DNA from: Sinotaia quadrata
Lineage: Eukaryota > Mollusca > Gastropoda > Architaenioglossa > Viviparidae
DNA: 64,000 bases
NCBI GenBank assembly: GCA_028829895.1
Contig: CM054177.1
Coordinates: 39,491,564-39,555,563 of the forward strand
Direction: 5' to 3'
Positions 23,746-34,965 of the stretch are shown here, piece by piece (within the stretch, counting starts at the first letter, position 1; each line of letters opens with the position of its first letter). The notes beneath the pieces were generated by a model. That model ran no database searches. It had not been told where the DNA came from and saw only the letters and a list, made by a program, of their open reading frames with translations. The translations under genes were made by a program, and so were the position numbers.

Positions 23746-24379
23746 GTAAAATTTCCTAAGAGTAAACAGAAAAGTATGCATCCACGCATCTATTAAAAAG
23801 TCAACCTAGTCACGAGGTGTAGATTGAATACTTGGATAGAACGTGTACTGGAAAAAAAAACTTCTCACTTTAGACTCTGAAAGCACTGATGGAATTTGTG
23901 GCGAATATTTGTCAGTGATCTACAAAGATAAGGGCTTGATATTTCAAATGACTCAGTGAACGAAATTCTAGCGTTTAAGACTTGTCTTTTCAAGGGAAGA
24001 TATGAAGCGTAACCAAATATAGCGGGTGCAATCAAGCAAAGCTGCACAACGTTAATGTAGCTCGTATGACGTGTTTGAAGCGATTGAAGAATAAATATAA
24101 CGGAAGATTGTAATTTTTTCCAATGCATTATTAGAATAAAAAAGATTTTTGCGCAAAAACAGAAATTATATTAAAACGGAAACTAAAGCTGATATTTGAA
24201 CCGTGTGCGCTGATGGCGAGAATGGGACTACAATTGCTGTTTCCGTTGGCTTTCCTGATGTATTGAACGTGAGAGACAAGCACCAATCGATACCTTTGAT
24301 CTTGATGCATTTGTTGATATGATACACGAGACCACAGAACGATAAATGACCACAACATAGTGGCTGCTTTTATAAACTT
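23746..24379. other. Unique spacer with decaying edge of next array
   Basis: No gene recognised. From about 24300 diverged copies of the following 66-bp unit appear (ACACGAGACCACAGAACGAT). Confidence 0.45.
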
Positions 24380-24690
24380 TTAGAAGAAGTTAGACTAGAC
24401 TACAGACCGATAACTGACCACAACATACAGCCTTCCTTGATAGCTTCTTGAAATCGATGCATAGAACTAAGACCGATAACTGACCACAACATACAGCCTA
24501 CCTTGATAAATTCTTGAAGGCGATGGACAGAACTAAGACCGATAACTGACCACAACATACATCCTACCTTGATAAATTCTTGAAGGCGATGGACAGAACT
24601 AAGACCGATAACTGACCACAACATACAGCCTAAATTGATAAATTGATAGTTTATGAAGGGCACGGACAGAACTATAGACTGATACCTGTC
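24380..24690. repeat. 66-bp minisatellite, about 4.5 copies
   Basis: Units contain AAGACCGATAACTGACCACA and GATAAATTCTTGAAGGCGAT. 66 bp is 22 codons without stop on minus (spurious 87-codon frame). Confidence 0.93.
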
Positions 24691-25135
24691 GCGGCGATAC
24701 AGGCTGCCCTGCTACAACTTTTACGAAAGCTCCCAAGGCCTTGTCTGATAATTTGCAATGCCGTATCAAGAATACTCCTTCGCTACAGCACGATTTAGAA
24801 GCAGTCCATTAGTCTGTAATACTCAACTAATGAATGTTGCTGTTTCCAAGGAAAATAACTAGATTAATGTACAGAATGTGTTTGAATAAGTACTCATACA
24901 ATGTTTGATGTTTTGTGCACATCCAAAACATTAATTAAAGTACTGTAGTGTGTACAAATAGAGAAAAACTGTAAGGAACTGATACTCACAATTTGGTATA
25001 ATATTTAGTTTTTATTAAGACTGCCAAAGATAGCTGTCTGCAGTTCTGTCTCAGTTAGTGCCAGTAAAACGTTTTCCATTTTAAAGACCAGAAAGTTACG
25101 GATACCATATCTTGACAATTTTTCCTTTATTCCAC
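24691..25135. other. Unique spacer
   Basis: No gene, array or element recognised. Confidence 0.45.
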
Positions 25136-25675
25136 TGAAAGTCACTTAATCAAGCTTCAGTCAGATTGCCAGTGAATTAGTCATTTAATTATGCTTCATT
25201 CAGATTATTAGTAAATTAATCATTCTTGCAGTCGGATTGTTAGTAGATTAGTTAAATTTTCAGTCAGATTGTAAATTAGTCAATTAACCAAGCTTCGGTC
25301 AGATTTTTAGTAAATTAGTAAATTAATCAAGCTTCAGTCGTCTGATCTTCAATAAAAGAGTTCATTAGTAAAATTTGCATTCAGATTTTCACTACATGAA
25401 TACAGAGATTACTGTCAAATTATTAGTAAAAGAGCTGTTTTATGAAACTTTCTGATAAATTATCAGTGAAATAGTCAATTACACATTTTGACACATCGTT
25501 TTGAAAGGAATTATTTATTTAAAATTTCTGTCGAAAAAAGTTGTTTAATCAAATGTTCAGAGTATAAGCAGGCTTACATGCTTTTTATCAGATTGTCAGT
25601 AAATGAGTGAATGAATGCTTGCTGTCAGATTGCCAGTAAATGGGTAAGGAATCATGTGTGCAGTCAGATTGTTAG
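25136..25675. repeat. Diverged 40-46 bp array, left of the solo LTR
   Basis: CAGTCAGATTGTTAGTAAAT and TTAATCAAGCTTCA-like phrases repeat with substitutions. The array stops in the middle of a unit, at GTTAG (25671-25675), where the LTR begins, and resumes on the other side. Confidence 0.85.
25671..25675. repeat. Target-site duplication GTTAG (left copy)
   Basis: GTTAG directly precedes TGTGACGC, one LTR terminus in inverted orientation. The same five bases follow the other terminus at 26880-26884. Five bases is the length expected for Ty3/gypsy integration. Confidence 0.85.
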
Positions 25676-26879
25676 TGTGACGCAAACGCCGCGTAGTTAA
25701 TTATTATTATTATTATTACTTAATTAATCATTTATAACTAATTACAAGTGATGAGAATCTTAATTTATGTTATCAATAATTCTACAACAGACACCACTCG
25801 TCTCTCTCACTTATGCGGCGCTGTAGACGTTTTCCCTCTTCCATTAACTCAACATTTACTGTGACACAATATTCCGTATGTGGAAAATGTCTACCTAAAG
25901 GAGAAGACAAATCCATCTTTAATCAATATTTAGCGAGCTCCCCATCTACCCACTTTCTTTATCAACATAAAAGTATCAATATGTGTAAGAAAGTCAATGG
26001 GTTTAACAGTAAATTTATTAAATCAGCAATCAAATATACATATTTCAAATGCAATGAAAAAGATTACTTGACATCAATATTTCCACGAAACCACATTCGC
26101 ATAATTTCTGTACTACAGTGTTATATACCAAAATATAATTCAACAATAGTATCAATACATATCACAGGATAGTTCTTATCAGAAAACAGAAATGGAGTTA
26201 TTAGAGATAGCAATAATAGATTTTACATAACCTGAATTAAGCACTGTCTTTCATGTTCTTTTGCAACAATGTCACAAGTCTATTGTCCACGTGAACATGA
26301 GTTTCTCTCCACACACGTTGAAAACACTGATGTATAGTTATTCTCTTGAAGCCAACTTGGGCGTCCTCAAGTGTCAGATTGTGTCAGTTCCTTCAAGCAG
26401 ATCCACAATTTTTGCAAGCATCATAATTCAAACAGATAATAGTCTACTCATATAATAACTCTCTATATAAAACGCAAGTATAACACATCAATAGCAAAAA
26501 TGCATGAAGTATTTCCAAGTCCATTCTCTCTCAACCAATCAGTTAACTCACCATTAAGCCTTTGTAAAACCAGGCTTCTTTGCCACTTCAAATTCAAGTG
26601 ATCAGACAAGAGAATGTTCTACAGCAGATAAACCTTTGGATCTCAGCCCATTGGCTGACCTCGTCGTCTTAAATCTTAACCATTGGATAATACAAGTTGA
26701 ACTAGTTTGCATTTCATCACCAATTTCTAGCATATTCTCTGCTCCAGTTGTTTACTTCCAACTCTGACACTTACAAAATACCATCATCAGGAATGTCCAA
26801 GGTCGGGTTACTCTGACAATTTAACAATATATATATAATTAAATTTGGAAATAAGAATAGGCAAATTTACTCCATCACA
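25676..26879 (-). mobile_element. Solo LTR, 1204 bp, Ty3/gypsy-type family
   Basis: Read on minus it begins TGTGATGGAGTAAATTTGCC and ends GGCGTTTGCGTCACA, the TG...CA form of retroviral-type LTRs, and is flanked by the direct repeat GTTAG. No internal region or second LTR adjoins it, so it is a solo LTR left by recombination between two LTRs. The family is tied to Ty3/gypsy through 31513-33892, where the same LTR end precedes a gag relic. This copy lacks about 400 bp found in the middle of the 11.3-kb, 44-kb and 61-kb copies. The open frame at 25813-26172 is LTR sequence, not a gene. Confidence 0.9.
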
Positions 26880-27115
26880 GTTAGTATATTAGTAAATGAA
26901 TCATACTTGCAGTCAGACTGGTAGTAAATTAGTAAATGAATCATGCTTGCAGTCAGATTGTTAGTAAATTAGGAAATGAATCATGTTTGCAGTTAGATTT
27001 TTAGCAAATTAGGAAAGGAATCATGTTTGCAGTTAGATTTTTAGGAAATTAGGAAATTAATAATGCTTCAGTCAGACGTTCAGCAAATTAATCAATTTCA
27101 GTTACATTTTCAATA
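26880..27115. repeat. Same 40-46 bp array, right of the solo LTR
   Basis: Starts with the GTTAG duplication and continues the left array: GCAGTCAGATTGTTAGTAAA and AATGAATCATGCTTG. Right-hand copies are cleaner than left-hand ones. Confidence 0.88.
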
Positions 27116-27420
27116 AAATAATGAGCAATATTATGAATGATTTTACATGTTTCTTAAAATAATTCAATCAACCATTGCTTTTCTAAAAACATGGTTCCTC
27201 ATGATTGGACTTTCAATGACATGTATGAATCAACCAGCTACAGGTAAACTATTCAGTTGATCAACTCTTTTGGTAAAACGTATTAACCCATCAGCCTCTA
27301 GGTAACATGATTCCATGTTTTCAACTCTGGTAAAATGAATCAACTGATTGACCTTATGGTAAAACGATTCCCTCACGTAGTAAAACTACTCAACCAATCA
27401 GGCTTCCATTAAACGATTTA
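27116..27420. repeat. Decayed about 55-bp array
   Basis: GGTAAAACGATTC, AATCAACCAGCTACAGGTAA and TCAACTCTTTTGGTAAAACG recur in loose order. Confidence 0.5.
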
Positions 27421-28647
27421 TCATTGTTTTCATCCGCATTTCCGTCACTGGAAATGCCATCAAGCGGCCAGCCGTGTCTCGAAGCCTGATGCGCGTGGGC
27501 AAGGCTTTGTTTGTTAGGAAATAGCAAAGCAATGTTGACGGAAGAACGTTCAATACGATTGCCCGCTACTACTGAATGCAAAACTTGTCCCCAGCGCTTG
27601 AAAGCAATGCCTGTGTTCTGTACTGGTCAAGGCGTGTCACAGTAAATCACATTTATTTGCATTTCATAACATGTAAATGAGAAATAACGCCTGGAGTCAT
27701 TTTGCACACGTCATCACCGGCTCGTAATGAGGCCAATTAGCACTATATGATTGCAAATCAATTATCTTTCTAAAATCGTTGAAACACACACATGGACACA
27801 TACAAAATAAACTGCCTGAAAGCATAACGAAACAAATCCCTTGAAAGACATATTGATTAAGAAAATTAAGATTGTACAGAATTGATTATTGTAAGAGTAA
27901 AGATGTTAAATTGACAGTTTTTTAGTGGAATTGATGAAAGCAAATTAATTAATAAAACTAAAATAGTGCAGAATTGATTGTGGTAACAGTAAAGATGAAA
28001 TGAAAGTGATTAGCAGTACTAAAGTCTAGAGTGGGCAAGCATTAGATTTTTTCTCGCAATAAGTGTGCAATAAGTGTGCAATAAGAAAGCAAACGAATTA
28101 AAACGATTTAGTCATACAGTAAGCGTTATACTATTAAATGAAGATGGGAAATGAAGCTTGGCAAATGAGTTATTACTAGTAGGGAATGAGATAAGATGTA
28201 AGTGGTATTATGATTTAATTCAATGTTTTGTTTATACTCTCATAGCTGTGAACAGTAATATTATATACCAATATTTCGTCCTATGTTCACATTTTGGCTT
28301 GATTGCAATTACATGTAACTCTGTACTTACAAAGGGGAATAAGAATTTATTCTGATTTAAAGCAAACTTCGATAATAAATTGCATTCAAGAATGATCAAT
28401 TGGTCAATGGACAGGGTTGATATGAACAATACGGAGTTTACAGATAAAGTATAGTGCAAAGTACACGCATTAGAAATCACAAGTTAGGAAATAAAGAAAA
28501 AGGATGCAACGCGCTTGTATTATTAGTAAGTTGCGAAGTATTTAGATGTGGTGGTTACGTTCAGCAACTGTTTCTTACATCTTTTAATTTAATATGAATC
28601 GATAATAATCGATCAGGAAGAAATATGAAATCTGACAGGATATACGA
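27421..28647. other. 1.2 kb unique sequence starting with a GC-richer island
   Basis: 27430-27640 is noticeably GC-richer than its surroundings and non-repetitive, with a 63-codon minus frame of no known family. 27700-27780 (AATGAGGCCAATTAGCACTA) holds homeodomain-like TAATTA/CAATTA cores. The rest is AT-rich. A conserved regulatory element is possible but not shown. Confidence 0.35.
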
Positions 28648-28785
28648 ATTACTTGTTTTACTTCAGCAACTAGAACAGTTCCTTGTGATTAATTATTGTT
28701 TTACTTCAGCAACTAGAACAGTTCCTTGTGATTAATTATTGTTTTACTTCAGCAACTAGAACAGTTCCTTGTGATTAATTATTGT
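28648..28785. repeat. 43-bp minisatellite, 3 copies
   Basis: TTACTTCAGCAACTAGAACA and GTTCCTTGTGATTAATTAT repeated three times exactly. Confidence 0.95.
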
Positions 28786-29034
28786 TTTATACTATTCTAT
28801 TATACTAATTGTTTTATACTCATTTTACTTCAATCCCTACGACAATTGCCTAAATGTATTTACTCGCTTACTTCACTGACTATAATGAATGCTTTTATAT
28901 ACTTTCGTATTTTACTTATGCATATTTTCTTTCATTAAAACAAACAAAAACCTAACAAAATATAAAGGGCAAAATTGTCAACAACTTGACCTGCTTAACT
29001 TTTGAAGGACTCAATGGTATAAACTAAATTAAAG
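28786..29034. other. AT-rich spacer
   Basis: Short TTGTTTTATACT-like echoes of the previous array, otherwise unique. Confidence 0.4.
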
Positions 29035-29310
29035 GTTTATAAGTCTAAGAACTGAAGCATCAAAGTTCTACAACAAATTAAAACTATATAAGATTAAGAA
29101 CTAAAACACTCAAAGCTATACACTAAATCGAAAGTTTATAAGACAAAACTAAAACTCTCCAAGTTATACACTAAATCAAAAGTTTATAAGACAGAACTAA
29201 AACACTCAAAGTTATGCACTAAATCGAAAGTTTATCAGACAGAACTAAAACTCTCAAAGTTATGCACTAAATCGAAAGTTTATAAGACAAAACTAAAGCA
29301 CTCATTTTCT
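29035..29310. repeat. 48-bp minisatellite, about 6 copies
   Basis: Units contain CTCAAAGTTATGCACTAAAT and CGAAAGTTTATAAGACAGAA. The left copies are diverged. Confidence 0.92.
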
Positions 29311-29640
29311 AATGGGCTCTGCGGCGGCGTAACTGCATACTTTAGAGGGAATATTGCTAAGAACTAAAGCTTAAAGTATCAATGTCAGAATACTGAATAT
29401 TAGGAACATTTCTTGCATTCAGTAATAATGACACTTTTGTACTTTAGGTATCACCTCAGACATAAGAAACAGGTTTTACATTCAGTACTAATGACTTTTT
29501 TGCACTTAAATAAAGTATCATGTCAGACATAAGAAACACTTGCTAAAACAATCACTGCAAACTTTACTTAGTAACTTACTAATACTAGAGCTTTGCAAAA
29601 CTCTTCATAATCTTCTAACCTCAATCATTTCTAATAAATT
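29311..29640. repeat. Decayed copies related to the flanking arrays
   Basis: Two copies of ACTAATGACTTTTTTGCACT-like and TATCACCTCAGACATAAGAA-like phrases (29420-29540). The rest is unique. Confidence 0.5.
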
Positions 29641-30120
29641 TGCACTTTGCACTATACTTCATCTATAAACCCCACAATTTCTAATATAAGAACTTTACAC
29701 AGTACTTCACCTGTAAACCCCGTAGTGCTTAATACAAGCACTTTGCACTATACTTCATCTATAAACCCCACAATTTCTAATATAAGAACTTTACACAATA
29801 CTTCACCTGTAAACCCCGTAGTGCTTAATACAAGCACTTTGCACTATACTTATCTGTAAACCCCGCAATATCTAATACATGCACTTTGAATTACACTTCA
29901 ACTTGTAAACCCCTTAATATCTAATAGACGCACTTAGCACTATACTTCATCTTGTAAACCCGTTAATATCTAATATGTGCATCTTGCATTATACGAAATC
30001 TGTAAGCCCTGTATGCATATGTACTGTGCACTATAATCCATCTGTAAACCGTAATATCTAATACATATACTTTGCAGTATACGTCATCTGTAAAGTCCAT
30101 AAAATCTGATACAATCAGTT
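29641..30120. repeat. 48-bp minisatellite with 96-bp dimer structure
   Basis: Two sub-units alternate: one with CACTTTGCACTATACTTCAT and CCCCACAATTTCTAATATAA, the other with ACTTCACCTGTAAACCCCGT and AGTGCTTAATACAAG. They form about two 96-bp dimers at 29641-29850, decaying rightward to about 30120. Confidence 0.9.
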
Positions 30121-30580
30121 TGCATGTGATGTGATGAGTTTTGATATGATGTGATATTATGTAATGATATTATTTTTACAACACGCACTGTACTTGCATG
30201 AGTATGGGCTGACTATTATTTTTATAAGATTGAAGACAGTCGCATTCAAATATCAATGACACCATTATATCGATCTTGAATGCCAACAGTTCTGTTGAAT
30301 TCAATAACATTGCTTCCTGCATATTTCTCTCTTGCTAATTAGGTTTTTGAAAAACAATTGTCTTCAATTCCAGTATGTTAATAGTTTCCTTAATATTAAT
30401 ATCACTGAGACCTGAGACCATTTCAAATTCCAGTATCTCTAAGACATTCAATATATTTTCATTTTTGTTAATACCTTTGCTGTAAAAAAGTTTTTACATT
30501 TTTAATTCTGCTCGACGTTCATCGTTGCTAATTAATCATTTAACTTTGATCATACGATTGAATTCGCAAGTTCAGATCTG
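30121..30580. other. AT-rich unique spacer
   Basis: No gene recognised. Short TGATGTGATG echoes occur near 30125-30170. Confidence 0.45.
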
Positions 30581-31512
30581 CTACAGAACACGTGCGACTA
30601 AACTAAAATGTGACTGCTAAAGAACACCATCAACTAAAATAAAATAGGAATATATAGAACAGGTGCAACTAAACAGAACTAGGACCATTGCATAATATGT
30701 GCAACTAAACTAAATTAGAACTGTTACAGAATATCGGCAACGTAACTAGGATACTTATAGAACACATGCAATTAAAGTAAGCCTCTTACAGAACATTTGT
30801 AACTAAACTAAAACTAGGACTGTTAGAGAACACCTGCAATTAAACTAAACAAGGAATGTTACAAAAAATTTGCAACTTATATTAATTAAGGACTGTTTCA
30901 GAACACCAGCAACATATACAAAACAAGGATTGTTACAGAACACCTGTAACTAAATTAAAATAGGACCTTTAAAGAACACCTGTAACTAAATTAAAATAGG
31001 ACTGTTAAAGAACACATGTAACTAAACTAAAGTAGGACTGTTAAAGAACATCTGTAACTAAATTAAAATAGGAGTGTTAAAGAACATCTGTAACTAAATT
31101 AAAATAAGACTGCTAAAGAACATCTGTAACTAAATTAAAATAGGAGTGTTAAAGATCATCTGTAACTAAATTAAAATAAGACTGCTAAAGAACACCTGTA
31201 ACTAAATTAAAATAAGACTGCTAAAGAACACCTGTAACTAAATTAAAATAGGATTCTTACAGAGTACCTGCAACTAAACTATACCAGGACTGTTATACAA
31301 CACGTGCAATTAAACTAAACTGTTACAAAATACCTTCACTAAACTAAACTAGGACTGTTACAGAACATCTGTAACTAAACTAAACTTGGACAGTTACAGA
31401 ACTAATGCAACTTAGTTAACTGGAATTGATACAGTACATAACTCCTGCAACTAAACTAAACCAGGACTATTATAAAACAATTGTAACTAAACTAGTACTG
31501 TTAGAGAAAACC
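30581..31512. repeat. 36-bp minisatellite, about 20 copies, diverged at both ends
   Basis: Units contain CTGTAACTAAATTAAAATAG and GACTGTTAAAGAACAC. The homogeneous part is 30940-31250. The array ends where the LTR fragment begins at 31513. Confidence 0.92.
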
Positions 31513-31790
31513 GGCTCACTAACTATAGATTAAAGTCGGATTTGTCTTCTCCTTTAGTAAGATGTTTTCCACCTATGGAACATTGTGTGACAGTAGATAA
31601 TTAACTGTAATCATGTAAAAGAGAGAAAACATTTACAGCGCCCTTTATCCACCAAAGTGAGAAGGGCAATTTTTGTCAGCTAGAGTATCATTAATAAAAT
31701 AAATTAAGCTTCCTATCACTTGTAATTAGTTATGAAAGATTAATTAATAATAATAATCATTTTCATTAACTAAGTGGCGTTGGCGTCACA
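31513..31790 (+). mobile_element. LTR 3' portion preceding a gag relic
   Basis: Sequence from GGCTCACTAACTATAGATTA to GGCGTTGGCGTCACA matches the last about 300 bp of the LTR family (compare 62411-62747), including ACATTTACAGCGC, CACTTGTAATTAGTTA and the terminal GCGTCACA. Its 5' part is absent; the 36-bp array adjoins it directly. What follows is internal retroelement sequence, so this is the truncated 5' LTR of a provirus-like copy. Confidence 0.87.
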
Positions 31791-31795
31791 TAAAT

Positions 31796-31813
31796 TGGAG
31801 GCTCTGCCTTGAT
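31796..31813 (+). other. Primer-binding-site-like sequence
   Basis: Five bases after the LTR end, TGGAGGCTCTGCC begins with the TGG that pairs with every tRNA CCA end. The first nine bases differ by one from TGGGGGCTC, the start of the tRNA-Pro site known from murine leukaemia virus. The match weakens after that, so the tRNA assignment is tentative. Confidence 0.5.
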
Positions 31814-32169
31814 ATGAGTTCAGATTTGTTCAAAATTGTTAAACTAATTGTCATTTTGTTGAAATTAGTAAATATGAGTACAATTGTTGGAATATGTTGA
31901 GTTAGGAGCTTTAACGGGAAATCCTAGACTAAAACAAACCTAGAAAGAGATGGCTAGTGAAATAGACATTTAGAAAGCAGTCTCATTCATTAATTTTATA
32001 ACACTATCTCGAACTGCCCTGCTTTGCCTATCCATTGTTTTCTTTTGAAAGTTTTTTTTATTAACATTTTGACTATTTGTATTATTGATTGCATATTGTA
32101 TTGGTACATGTATAACCATAGTTTTCATTATTGATTGTGTTCATTGTTGTGTAGATATTGCTCTTTAGA

Positions 32170-32420
32170 TTGACTGTGTATTTTAAGTAACTAGATTTAA
32201 AGTTTACTAGTTGCTAGAGTGTGTGGAGATTATACTGTTTACATTGACTGTGTATTTTAAGTAACTAGATTTAAAGTTTACTAGTTGCTAGAGTATGTGT
32301 GGATATTATACTGTTTACATTGACTGTGTATTTTAAGTAACTAGATTTAAAGTTTACTAGTTGCTAGAGTATGTGTGGATATTATACTGTTTACATTGAT
32401 TGTGCATTTTTAGTAAATGG
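32170..32420. repeat. 76-bp minisatellite, about 3.4 copies, in the element leader
   Basis: TAAGTAACTAGATTTAAAGT and TAGAGTATGTGTGGATATTA recur with period 76. Edges are diverged. Confidence 0.93.
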
Positions 32421-32640
32421 ATTTAAAAGGTTTTTAGTTACTTGAGCGTGTGATATGTTTTTGTAAAATCGATCAGATTACTCGCCAGTCAGCTAGTCAC
32501 GTGACTGTGGTAGAGTTATTTTGAAATTTAAAATGGAAATTACGCTGAGATTGATAGAAAAAGGGAAGGTGGTAGTAGCGCCAAGAGAAAGTCCGGGCCC
32601 TGTACAAAGAAGGTGTGCGGGCCCTTATACAAAGTTCAAC

Positions 32641-32800
32641 ACACATGTATTTTTACATAGGTTATGTCAAACAAGACTGCAAGGCTGTTTAGCCGTACAC
32701 ACATGTATTTTTACATAGGTTATGTCAAACAAGACTGCAAGGCTGTTTAGCCGTACACACATGTATTTTTACATAGGTTATGTCAAACAAGACTGCACAC
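32641..32800. repeat. 58-bp minisatellite, about 2.7 copies
   Basis: ACACATGTATTTTTACATAG and GCAAGGCTGTTTAGCCGT repeat exactly with period 58. Confidence 0.95.
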
Positions 32801-33010
32801 ACAACTTATGAAGTATATATCCAATATTTATTTTGTTGTTTGTTTTAATTTGGTTTTGTAATTTTTTTAAAATTCCCCTTCTTTGCCCACTTTGAGCTCC
32901 ATGGGCCCAGGAACAATGTACCGGCTGCACCCCCTCTCCTTAGGCATGGGTGGTAGCAGGAGGGATGGACCTCTATGAAGACGAAACTAATTAATATGTG
33001 AAAGACTATG

Positions 33011-33892
33011 TAGATAAGAAAAAGAATAAAGATTGAACGAGAAGATAAAGAGAAAAGATTACAGATTGAACATTACCTTCAACGAGAGGTAGCGTTCGCC
33101 ATACTAGATGCTGAGGATAAAAGAATCAGAGAGTTTGGTTTAAATCAGCTAAAGATACAGGAAGATAGCCTAAAAATAAGTAAGAATATTTCTAAGGTTC
33201 ATGAAGATAGTACAAAATTTCGTTTCCATTCTTTCAACAAAAAGGAGGAAAGTATTGAAGAGTATGTACTAAGTTTTGAAAAGTGTGTTGTAAGATTAGG
33301 CCTACCAAAATGTTCATGGCTCTCCCAGTTAGTGGTAGGTATGAAAGGTCAGGATAGTATGGTCTTTGATAGGCTTCCAGAGGAAGCTACAACATATGTG
33401 ATATACTAGACCAAACTGTCAACGTACTTCAGAGTGACGGGTGAGACATACAGACATATGTTTCACCAGTTTAAGAGAGAGTAGACTGATACCACTTACA
33501 GGCAACTAGTAAGCTACAGCACGTCTCGACCAGATGGTTAGAACAGAACGAAGTAGAGATTGGCAATGAGAAAGATGTTAGATGACAATTACAGACAAAT
33601 GCCCACCAGCATTTTTGGCTTATGTTAAGCCAAAAGAACCAAATAGTTTGACAGATTGCTTAAAAGCAGCTGACAGGTATAAAGAAATATAGGGGACATG
33701 TGTTAATCTGACAGCTATGATAATTTTGAACCATACAGGCCCGTTAATGAACAAGTGATGCCTAAACAACAGAGTGATAAGCCAGATAAACATAAAGCAG
33801 GATCCTCTCTCACAACTCCTCCATTTAGTAAGACGAAAGGTAGGGTATGCACAAATCACCCCAATGCTAAAGGATTAAGAACGAATCAGTAG
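33011..33892 (+). pseudogene. Gag relic of a Ty3/gypsy element with SCAN-like fold
   Basis: A Gag-type polypeptide can be followed with at least three in-frame stops and two frameshifts. In order: a charged coiled-coil-like stretch (RLQIEHYLQREVAFAIL), a capsid N-terminal part ending FEKCVVRLGLPKCSW, then the SCAN-like signature in which an FDRLPEEAT block is followed by a GETYRHMFHQFK block, and a C-terminal part with FLAYVKPKEPNSLTDCLKAA. A single Cys pair near 33.86-33.89 kb is all that remains where a zinc knuckle would be expected. The element stops at the purine tract. No protease or polymerase follows. Confidence 0.8.
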
Positions 33893-34427
33893 TGTGCTTT
33901 AGAAAGAAAAAGATAATGATAGATAAAGAGAAAGAGAAAATAGAGAATGAAATAGAGAAAGAGAGATAAGGAGAGCAAGAGAGAAAAGAGAGAAAAAAGA
34001 AAGAGATCGAATAAAAAAAATATAGAAATACTGAAGAAAACAGGAGGAGAGAAAGAAAGAAAACGAAAGTGAGAATAAAATGTATAATATATATAGAGAG
34101 AGAAATTATGAAAGGAAGAGACAAAAAGAAAAAGGGAAATAATAAAGGAGGGAATGCCGAAAGAAAGACAAACAAAGAGACAGATACACACACGCAGGCA
34201 CACACACATACATGCACAAGAACACATAAATCACCATAAGAAAAGGACAGAATGAATGAAAAGAAGAGGAAAGGGAGAATGGAAAAGTTGACAGAGAGAT
34301 GGAGAAGGGAGAAGAAATGAATGAAAGAAGGGGACGGGTGAAGTGATAGAGTGATAATAAGGGAACGAGGGAATATAATAATGGTAGGGAGAGAAAGGCA
34401 GAAAATGAATAAAGAGAGAGATATGAT
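33893..34427. repeat. Purine-rich (GA)-type low-complexity tract, about 530 bp
   Basis: Plus strand is overwhelmingly A and G (GAAAGAGAGATAAGGAGAGC style) with occasional ATA or CACACA interruptions. The minus-strand frames of 113-116 codons rich in Phe, Ser and Leu are by-products. Confidence 0.92.
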
Positions 34428-34965
34428 AGCCTGATGTCAAAAGGCTACTATCAGGACCCTGAATGGATAGCCTGATGTTATAGGGGCTACTAGTGAGCTC
34501 CTTGATATAATAGTCTGATGTTATATGGTCTACTAGTGAGCTCTTTGATGTAATAGCATGATGTTATATGGTCTACTAGTGAGCTTCTTGATGTAATAGT
34601 CTGATGTTATATGGTCTACTAGTGAGCTCCTTGATGTAATAGCATGATGTTATATGGTCTACTAGTGCGCTCTTTGATGTAATAGTCTGATGTTATATGG
34701 TCTACTAGTGAGCTCTTTGATGTAATAGTCTGATGTTATATGGTCTACTAGTGAGCTCTTTGATGTAATAGCATGATGTTATATGGTCTACTAGTGAGCT
34801 CTTTGATGTAATAGTCTGATGTTATATGGTCTACTAGTGAGCTCTTTGATGTAATAGCATGATGTTATATGGTCTACTAGTGAGCTCTTTGATGTAATAG
34901 CATGATGTTATATGGGTTACTTTGATGTAATAACATGATGTTATAGGGGTTACCTTGATTATAGA
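34428..34965. repeat. 43-bp minisatellite, about 12 copies, two alternating types
   Basis: Units contain GATGTTATATGGTCTACTAG and TGAGCTCTTTGATGTAATAG. The variable joint is TCTGATG or CATGATG, mostly alternating, which hints at duplication of unit pairs. The right end is shortened. Confidence 0.95.

Larger units (their letters stand above)
31814..33010 (+). mobile_element. Leader region of the broken Ty3/gypsy element
   Basis: AT-rich sequence between the primer site and the gag relic. It contains a 76-bp x 3.4 tandem repeat (about 32170-32420), a 58-bp x 2.7 repeat (32641-32800) and a GC-rich patch at 32880-32985 that looks foreign to its surroundings. A 65-codon frame (32521-32718) runs into the second repeat. 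It may be the start of gag or nothing. Confidence 0.55.

Noticed and set aside
25813..26172. 119-codon plus frame
   Set aside because: Lies antisense inside the solo LTR; sister copies do not keep it open.
33867..34227. Two overlapping minus frames of about 115 codons resembling membrane proteins
   Set aside because: Phe/Ser/Leu-rich translation of a polypurine tract; composition artefact.
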